In this document: positions 58,867-64,000 of the stretch, in pieces
Layout: every line of letters begins with the position of its first letter
Numbering within the stretch: position 1 is the first letter of the stretch
Source: Sinorhizobium arboris LMG 14919
GTDB taxonomy: Bacteria > Pseudomonadota > Alphaproteobacteria > Rhizobiales > Rhizobiaceae
DNA length: 64,000 bases
NCBI RefSeq assembly: GCF_000427465.1
Contig: NZ_ATYB01000014.1
Location: 646,317 to 710,316, forward strand
Reading direction: 5' to 3'
Notes under the pieces: generated by a model
The model's database searches: none
Told to the model about the DNA's origin: nothing
What the model saw: the letters and a program-made list of their open reading frames with translations, nothing else
Program-made: the position numbers and the translations under genes

Positions 58867-59010
58867 ATGTCGAAGGAACCTATCTTCACTCTCCGTGAGA
58901 TTCTCGTCTGGGCAGCCATTCTCGGCAGCGTGGTCGGCTATCAGCTTTGGAATCATGCCGATCCGCAACCGCTGACGATCGATCTCGCAACGATCGAGCG
59001 GCGCGCCTGA
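58867..59010 (+). CDS. 47-residue single-helix membrane peptide
   Basis: ATG 58867 to TGA 59010 encodes a short protein with charged start (MSKEPIFTLRE), one helix (ILVWAAILGSVVGYQLW) and a polar tail (TIDLATIERRA). GAGG lies 6 nt before the ATG. An in-frame ATG at 58837 would add ten basic residues. No family recognised. The inverted pair TTGTTCAC (58772-58779) and GTGAACAA (58818-58825) upstream may belong to its promoter region. Confidence 0.5.
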   Translation: MSKEPIFTLREILVWAAILGSVVGYQLWNHADPQPLTIDLATIERRA

Positions 59011-59018
59011 ACGCCTGA

Positions 59019-59302
59019 TCAGGCCAAATCGTCGGGATGCGCGGGAAGAGATCCGGCGAGCTTCTTCATGGTTGAAAGACTTCCGTCCATTTTCCCGCTC
59101 TCGATTTCGGAGAGATAGGAACGCTCATCCCGGCACTCTTTGCCGCTTCCCGAGCGGCCATGCCGCGATGGAATCGCCAGACCTTGACCGGGTTCTCGCG
59201 AACTGGAAGACGGTTGACGGCCTCGGGCGAAAGACAGGCCGGTTGGCGGCTTGACGTTGTCCAGCTGCTAATTCCGAAACGCTCAGAGGCGGCACGGCGC
59301 AC
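59019..59302 (-). pseudogene. Frameshifted XRE-type helix-turn-helix regulator
   Basis: One frame reads LSPEAVNRLPVRENPVKVWR, then FHRGMAAREAAKSAGMS, an XRE opening. The helix-turn-helix then continues only in another frame: YLSEIESGKMDGSLSTMKKL, then AGSLPAHPDDLA and the stop at 59019-59021. The break lies near 59120-59124, where AGCGTTCC seems to have lost one base from an expected AGC-CGT-TCC. The part upstream of 59250 is poorly conserved. Probably a dead antitoxin-like or regulatory gene. Confidence 0.65.
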
Positions 59303-59338
59303 CGCGGGCGGTTGTTGGCCGGTCGAAAAAGGCGCAGC

Positions 59339-59360
59339 AAAAAGGGGCCTCGCGGCCCCT
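59339..59360 (-). terminator. Terminator of the cysHDN operon
   Basis: On the minus strand GGGGCC-GCGA-GGCCCC is followed by five T, 24 nt past the cysN stop. Confidence 0.85.
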
Positions 59361-59383
59361 CAGCTCATCGGTGATTCGCCCGG

Positions 59384-60880
59384 TCACCCGTCGATGGCAT
59401 CGATGATGCCGACCGCCTTGCCGGCAGTGACGCGGCGCACCTCCACGTCTTCGCGGCGGCTCGCAAAGAGCTCCGTTGCCATGAGCTGATCGGCAAGATC
59501 GGCCGGCAGCGACAGGATCACCCGGCTCTCCTCGGTATGGATTCCCCCAAGTGCGGCGCGCTTGGCTGTGATCATGCCGCCGGCCACCGTGTTGTTGGTG
59601 TCCGGGTCGATGAGGATGAAGGCGCCGGTCGTGCGGTTCTGCTCGTAGGTGTCGAAGATCGCCTGTTCGTCGAAGGCGAGGTGCACCTTGCCGATCGCAT
59701 TCATCGGCAATTCGTCGGCGTGGTTCCATTTGCCGCTCTTGAGTTCGAGCTGACTTACCGGCTGCACTTGCACGCGTTGCCGGCGGCTGCCGGACTTCAG
59801 CCAGTAGCGCTTGCCCGGCTGGATGCCTTCAGGCTGCAGCGCCACGATTTGCGCATCGAAGGCAAGCCCGGTCATCGGCTGGCTGTCGATCGAGGCGATC
59901 ACGTCGCCGCGCGAAACGTCGACCTGGCGGTCGAGCACGAGCGTGATTGCGTCGCCGGCAACCGCAGCATTGCGCACGAGATCGAAGGTGACGATCTTGG
60001 TGACATTGGCAACCATGCCGGACGGCAGGATGACGACGGAATCACCGGGCTTTACAGAGCCGCCGGCAACCGTTCCCTGGTAGCCGCGGAAGCTCTCTCC
60101 CGGGCGCGAGACGCGCTGTACCGGCAGGCGGAAGCCGACAGTCTGGGCGGAGCGGGTCGTGGCAAGCTCCAGAACCTCGATCAGCGTCGGGCCGTCATAC
60201 CAGGGCATGGAAGCGCGGCCGTCATAGACGACGTTCTCGCCTTTGAGCGCCGAGACCGGGATTGCGGTGACCTGGCGCACCCCAAGCGAAAGGGCCAGTT
60301 CCCGGAACTCATGCGAGATCTGGTCAAAGCGGGCGCGGTCGTAATTCGTCAGGTCGATCTTGTTGACGGCGAGCACGAACTGGCGGATGCCCATCAGCGT
60401 CGCGATCGTCGCGTGACGGCGGGTCTGCTCCAAAAGACCGACGCGCGCATCGACGAGCAGCACGGCGAGATCGGCAGTCGAGGCGCCGGTCGCCATATTG
60501 CGCGTATACTGCTCATGGCCGGGAGTGTCGGCGACGATGAAGGAGCGCTTGTCGGTCGAGAAATAACGATAGGCGACATCGATGGTGATGCCCTGTTCGC
60601 GCTCGGCCTGAAGGCCGTCGAGCAGGAGAGCGAAGTCCGGAAGGCCGAGATCGTTCTGCTTGCCGCTTGAATCGCGCTGAAGGCTTGCCGCCTGGTCTTC
60701 CTTGACCGCCTTGGTGTCCCAAAGCAGCCGGCCGATCAACGTCGATTTGCCGTCATCGACGCTGCCGCAGGTGATGAGGCGAAGGGGGCGCGTGTCGCGC
60801 ACCAACCGCGCGCTCTCCTGCACCGGAAGGGAAACGACGGTTTGATCCAGGGCTGCGTTCGCTGCTGCCGGTGCGGTCAT
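59384..60880 (-). CDS. cysN: Sulfate adenylyltransferase subunit 1 (GTPase)
   Basis: A 498-residue EF-Tu-like GTPase that drives formation of adenylyl sulfate by CysD. G-motifs are GSVDDGKST, DTPGHEQYTRNM and NKIDL. Two beta-barrel domains follow. The length shows no fused APS kinase, unlike the bifunctional NodQ. ATG 60880 overlaps the cysD stop by one base (TGATG). Confidence 0.96.
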   Translation of the reverse strand: MTAPAAANAALDQTVVSLPVQESARLVRDTRPLRLITCGSVDDGKSTLIGRLLWDTKAVKEDQAASLQRDSSGKQNDLGLPDFALLLDGLQAEREQGITIDVAYRYFSTDKRSFIVADTPGHEQYTRNMATGASTADLAVLLVDARVGLLEQTRRHATIATLMGIRQFVLAVNKIDLTNYDRARFDQISHEFRELALSLGVRQVTAIPVSALKGENVVYDGRASMPWYDGPTLIEVLELATTRSAQTVGFRLPVQRVSRPGESFRGYQGTVAGGSVKPGDSVVILPSGMVANVTKIVTFDLVRNAAVAGDAITLVLDRQVDVSRGDVIASIDSQPMTGLAFDAQIVALQPEGIQPGKRYWLKSGSRRQRVQVQPVSQLELKSGKWNHADELPMNAIGKVHLAFDEQAIFDTYEQNRTTGAFILIDPDTNNTVAGGMITAKRAALGGIHTEESRVILSLPADLADQLMATELFASRREDVEVRRVTAGKAVGIIDAIDG

Positions 60881-61833
60881 CAGAAATATCCTTCGCGTTT
60901 CTTCTTTTCCATCGAGCCGGCCTGGTCGCGGTCGATCGCGCGGCCCTGGCGCTCGGAGACGGTCGCGGTCTCAAGTTCGGCAATGATGTCGTCGAGCGTG
61001 TCGGCATCGGAGCGGATCGCGCCCGTCAGCGGGAAACAGCCGAGCGTGCGGAAGCGGATGACTTCCTCGCGCTTGACCTCGCCGGGAAGCAGCTCGAGGC
61101 GTGGGTCCTCGGCGAGAATCAGCATGCCGTCCCGCTCGACGACCGGGCGTTTCCTGGCGAAATAGAGGGGAACGATGGGGATCTCTTCCGCCTGGATGTA
61201 GCGCCAGATGTCGACCTCGGTCCAGTTCGACAGAGGGAAGGCGCGGACGCTCTCGCCCTTGCGGATCATGCCGTTATAGATATTCCAGAGCTCCGGGCGC
61301 TGGTTACGCGGATCCCACCGATGATCGGGTGTGCGGAAGGAGTAGATGCGCTCCTTGGCACGGCTTGCCTCCTCGTCGCGGCGCGCGCCGCCGAATGCGG
61401 CGTCGTACTGGCCCGCGTCGAGCGCCTGGCGCAGGGCTTCGGTCTTCATGATATCGGTATAGAGCGCCGAACCGTGCGTGAACGGGGTGACGTTCTCGGC
61501 TGCGCCGCGCGGATTGGTGTGGGCAACGAGATCGAGATCGTATCTCGCGACCATCTCGTCGCGGAATGCGATCATCTCGCGGAACTTCCAGCCGGTGTCG
61601 ACATGCAGAAGCGGGAAGGGGACGCGGCCGGGATAGAAGGCTTTGCGCGCAAGATGCAGCAGGACCGACGAATCCTTGCCGATCGAGTAAAGCATCACCG
61701 GACGCTCGAATTCGGCCGCGACCTCGCGGAAGATATGTATCGCTTCGTTCTCCAGCGCCTTCAGGTGCGGGTCGAGCGGCGGTTTGGTGCTTTGCGGATT
61801 ATGCAGTTCCGTTTCCGGAAGAGTGTGGGGCAT
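60880..61833 (-). CDS. cysD: Sulfate adenylyltransferase subunit 2
   Basis: A 317-residue PP-loop ATP sulfurylase that attaches sulfate to [23 protein letters not shown] is the PP-loop. [30 protein letters not shown] and the C-terminal [14 protein letters not shown] are family blocks. It pairs with CysN. ATG 61833 ([12 protein letters not shown]) gives the standard start. cysH precedes it with a 46-nt gap. Confidence 0.96.
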   Translation of the reverse strand: MPHTLPETELHNPQSTKPPLDPHLKALENEAIHIFREVAAEFERPVMLYSIGKDSSVLLHLARKAFYPGRVPFPLLHVDTGWKFREMIAFRDEMVARYDLDLVAHTNPRGAAENVTPFTHGSALYTDIMKTEALRQALDAGQYDAAFGGARRDEEASRAKERIYSFRTPDHRWDPRNQRPELWNIYNGMIRKGESVRAFPLSNWTEVDIWRYIQAEEIPIVPLYFARKRPVVERDGMLILAEDPRLELLPGEVKREEVIRFRTLGCFPLTGAIRSDADTLDDIIAELETATVSERQGRAIDRDQAGSMEKKKREGYF

Positions 61834-61879
61834 TGCTGACTCCGGGGAAGATCTTGTCTTCGGATGCGGCGCGTGGCGC

Positions 61880-62677
61880 TCAGGCCGCGCTGCTGGCGCT
61901 GGGAATGATCGAGGAAGCCGCTTCCGGCACATGCAGGCCGCATTCGCGCTTCTCGTCGTTCTCCCACCACCAGCGGCCGGCGCGCTCCGGCTCGCCGGGC
62001 TTGATGGCGCGGGTGCAGGGCTCGCAACCGATCGAAGGGTAGCCGCGACTGTGCAGCGGGTTGACGGGAATGCCCTCTGCCGCGACGTGAGCCTGGATCG
62101 TCTCGATGCCCCAGTCCGCGAGCGGATTGATCTTGATGAGCCCACGCTCGGCGTCGGCTTCCGCAAACGGGGTCGCGGCACGGTTGCCCGACTGCCCGCG
62201 GCGCAGGCCCGTGATCCAGTAGCTTGCCCCATCGAGTGCGCGCGCAAGCGGCTTCAGCTTGCGCACGCCACAACAGGCATGCCGGGCTTCGACGCTCTCG
62301 TAGAAGCCGTTCATGCCGTATTGCGCCACATAGGCGTCGATGTCGGCCTTTTCCGGATAATAGCGTTTAATGAGGATACCAAAGGCTTCCTCGGTCCTGT
62401 CGATCAGCGCCACGGTCTCATTGAAGAGGCGGCCTGTCTTGAGCGTCGCGACTTCGATATCGAGATGGTTGCTGCCGATCGCGGCGGTAATCACCTGATC
62501 TTCGATGCCGAGCGAGGTGGTGAAGACCGCACGGCCTTCGAGCCCGGCGACGAGCGCCAGCCGCCCGGCAAGGTCCAGGCCCTCGAGCTTGGCGTTGAGG
62601 GTCTTCGCTTCGATTTCGAGGTCCGTCACTTCTGCTGCGAGGGCCACCACTTCTGCTTTGAGGGATTGCGTCGTCAT
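61880..62677 (-). CDS. cysH: Adenylyl-sulfate (APS) reductase, iron-sulfur type
   Basis: A 265-residue reductase that makes sulfite. [15 protein letters not shown] is the PP-loop-like start. C135-C136 (HACCGVRK) and C218-x2-C221 (GCEPCTRAI) are the four ligands of a [4Fe-4S] cluster, and C246 in ECGLH is the catalytic thiol. The cluster marks direct use of APS rather than PAPS, consistent with the absence of a cysC domain in the operon. ATG 62677 with AGGATG upstream. First gene of cysHDN. Confidence 0.94.
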   Translation of the reverse strand: MTTQSLKAEVVALAAEVTDLEIEAKTLNAKLEGLDLAGRLALVAGLEGRAVFTTSLGIEDQVITAAIGSNHLDIEVATLKTGRLFNETVALIDRTEEAFGILIKRYYPEKADIDAYVAQYGMNGFYESVEARHACCGVRKLKPLARALDGASYWITGLRRGQSGNRAATPFAEADAERGLIKINPLADWGIETIQAHVAAEGIPVNPLHSRGYPSIGCEPCTRAIKPGEPERAGRWWWENDEKRECGLHVPEAASSIIPSASSAA

Positions 62678-62818
62678 GGCTGCATCCTGTTGCAATTTGC
62701 ACGGAATATGGCAGCCGTTCGTGACGATGGACAGAAATAGCGGTTTCTAATGCCGCGCGATCGGAGCAAATATCTCTCTGATCCCCAAAAGCCTTGAAAA
62801 AGGCGCCCGACCGGCGCG

Positions 62819-64000
62819 TCATTGCGATGCGGCCTCGCTTTTCGCGCTGCTTCTGCGCAAAAGAATGCTCTGGGCGATGAAGGTTCGGGAAAGGCCGTGA
62901 TAGAGCGGCTCGGGCGAGATAAGCCGCGAGGTGATATAGCCGAGCATCGAGGCGGCCATCAGCGGGATCACGCCCTGATGGTTGCCGGTCATCTCCATTA
63001 TGATGACGAAGGCGGTCATCGGCGCCTGAACGATGCCGGCGAAGTAGCCGGCCATTCCGAGCACGGCCCCCAATGCGATGCCGGTTCCGAAAAGCGAACT
63101 CATGGTGCTGCCGAGTCCTGCGCCGATGGCAAGAGAGGGGGCGAAAATGCCGCCGGGAATACCCGAGATCATCGCCGCGAAGCTCGCGAACAATTTTCCC
63201 AGGAAAAAGAAAAGGGGGAGCGCCTCGCCCCCGACGGCCGCATGGGCCTGTTCATAACCGGTGCCGAAGGTCGCGCCACCGGTCAGCACGCCGATTATGC
63301 CGGTGACGAGGCCGCATCCGGCTGCAAGCATCAGCATGCGCCTCAGAGGTGCCGGCTGTGCCCACCGGCGGATACGCCGCGTCAGACGCAGGCTGGTCAT
63401 GCTGAAGCCGGCTCCAAGCAGTCCGCCTCCGACGCCGCAGGCGAAAATGAGCAGGAAGTCTTTCGCCCCGCTCGCGGTCGCCGAGGCGGTACCGAAATAG
63501 GTGTAATTGCCGGATAGACTTAAGGCCGCGAGGCCTGAAAGTATGACGGCGGTCAGGACGAGCCCGTTGGCGCGCGACTCGTAGGTCCGGCTCATCTCCT
63601 CGATGGCAAAGACGATTCCCGCCAGCGGCGTGTTGAAGGCAGCCGCGATGCCCGCAGCGGAGCCGGCGAGAATGAGCCCGCGCGCATGTGCGATGCCGCC
63701 CCACCGGGCGGCCTGCAGCATGATCGACGCGCCGACCTGGACTGTCGGCCCTTCGCGGCCGATCGATGCCCCGCCGAAAAGTCCGAGAACGGTCAACAGG
63801 ATTTTTCCGAAGGCGAGCCGCAGCGACAGCAGGCGCGAGCGCTCTTCCTCGCCATGCAGATGCCGGGCGGCGATGGCTTGCGGGATGCCGCTGCCCTGGG
63901 CGTTGGGGAAGAGGCGGATGGCGAGCCAGGCTGAAAGGACGAAAACCCCGGGTGTGAGGAGAAGCGGTAGCAGAAAGCTCCATTGCCCGGCATCCGTCAG
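62819..64000 (-). CDS. ClC-type chloride channel/transporter (N-terminus beyond window)
   Basis: The frame is open from the window end at 64000 and encodes at least 393 residues of a ClC protein. GSGIPQA is the first anion-filter motif. GGASIGREGPT is the second, with the gating Glu typical of H+/Cl- exchangers. GGIFAPSLAIGAGLG is the third. About ten membrane helices are visible and no CBS domains follow. The start codon is not in the window. Confidence 0.93.
   Translation of the reverse strand: MTDAGQWSFLLPLLLTPGVFVLSAWLAIRLFPNAQGSGIPQAIAARHLHGEEERSRLLSLRLAFGKILLTVLGLFGGASIGREGPTVQVGASIMLQAARWGGIAHARGLILAGSAAGIAAAFNTPLAGIVFAIEEMSRTYESRANGLVLTAVILSGLAALSLSGNYTYFGTASATASGAKDFLLIFACGVGGGLLGAGFSMTSLRLTRRIRRWAQPAPLRRMLMLAAGCGLVTGIIGVLTGGATFGTGYEQAHAAVGGEALPLFFFLGKLFASFAAMISGIPGGIFAPSLAIGAGLGSTMSSLFGTGIALGAVLGMAGYFAGIVQAPMTAFVIIMEMTGNHQGVIPLMAASMLGYITSRLISPEPLYHGLSRTFIAQSILLRRSSAKSEAASQ

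Overview
The window looks like chromosomal DNA of a Rhizobiales alphaproteobacterium, most likely Sinorhizobium/Ensifer. The evidence is high-GC codon usage, a CcrM-type methylase, an IalB-family protein, Rhizobium mosaic repeats (RIME), sigma70 promoters of CTTG(A/T)(C/G)-N16/17-CTATA type, and a gene order (fabI, aroC, ribB, cox operon, ispH-thrB-rnhA, ccrM-mutY-dsbA-smc-ppdK, cysHDN) that I recall from S. meliloti-like chromosomes. The species call is inference; no database was searched.

Layout. 1-9.2 kb: a partial secreted protein, a polysaccharide deacetylase, pdxH, a lipoprotein, a J-domain protein, fabI, a histidine phosphatase, a DUF1344 protein, aroC, a ribB fused to a degenerate GTP cyclohydrolase II domain, and an IalB protein. 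9.2-16.3 kb: the aa3 cytochrome c oxidase cluster (ctaC, ctaD, ctaB, coxF, ctaG, ctaE, DUF983, SURF1), with a perfect FNR/FixK box just upstream of ctaC. 16.3-18.9 kb: ispH-thrB-rnhA behind a clear sigma70 promoter. 18.9-24.2 kb: an accessory segment with an AraC regulator, an SMI1/KNR4 protein, two DUF1254 secreted proteins and an IS630 transposase scrap. 24.2-36.2 kb: peroxiredoxin, a DsbD-N-like protein, AlgH, a membrane GGDEF(degenerate)/EAL protein coupled to a GNAT, an M16 protease with thrC, lipoproteins, a LivJ-type binding protein and a HAD hydrolase. 36.3-39.1 kb: an ArsR-type regulator divergent from NIPSNAP and ABM-fold genes, then ccrM. 39.2-52.3 kb: HAD phosphatase, mutY, DUF721, a DsbA-like lipoprotein, smc, ppdK, small unknowns, DUF1499 and a metallo-beta-lactamase-fold hydrolase. 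52.5-54.8 kb: tRNA-Gln followed by a small island carrying an AbiEi/AbiEii-like toxin-antitoxin pair bounded by direct repeats. 55-64 kb: a large MscS channel, a lipoprotein, tRNA-Pro, a small membrane peptide, a frameshifted XRE regulator, cysN-cysD-cysH for sulfate assimilation, and a ClC transporter cut by the window end.

Most of the window is core metabolism and cell-cycle machinery. The accessory parts are 18.9-24.2 kb, 52.6-54.8 kb and probably 58.6-59.3 kb. The most notable item is the tRNA-Gln island: a two-gene antitoxin/nucleotidyltransferase module with an operator-like set of GTAAC repeats before the first gene and a TTG-started, 50-nt-overlapping second gene. Other notable points are the FNR box on the high-aeration oxidase, the RibB C-terminal domain without zinc ligands, the GGDQF/EAL hybrid, and two intergenic structures that may be small RNAs.
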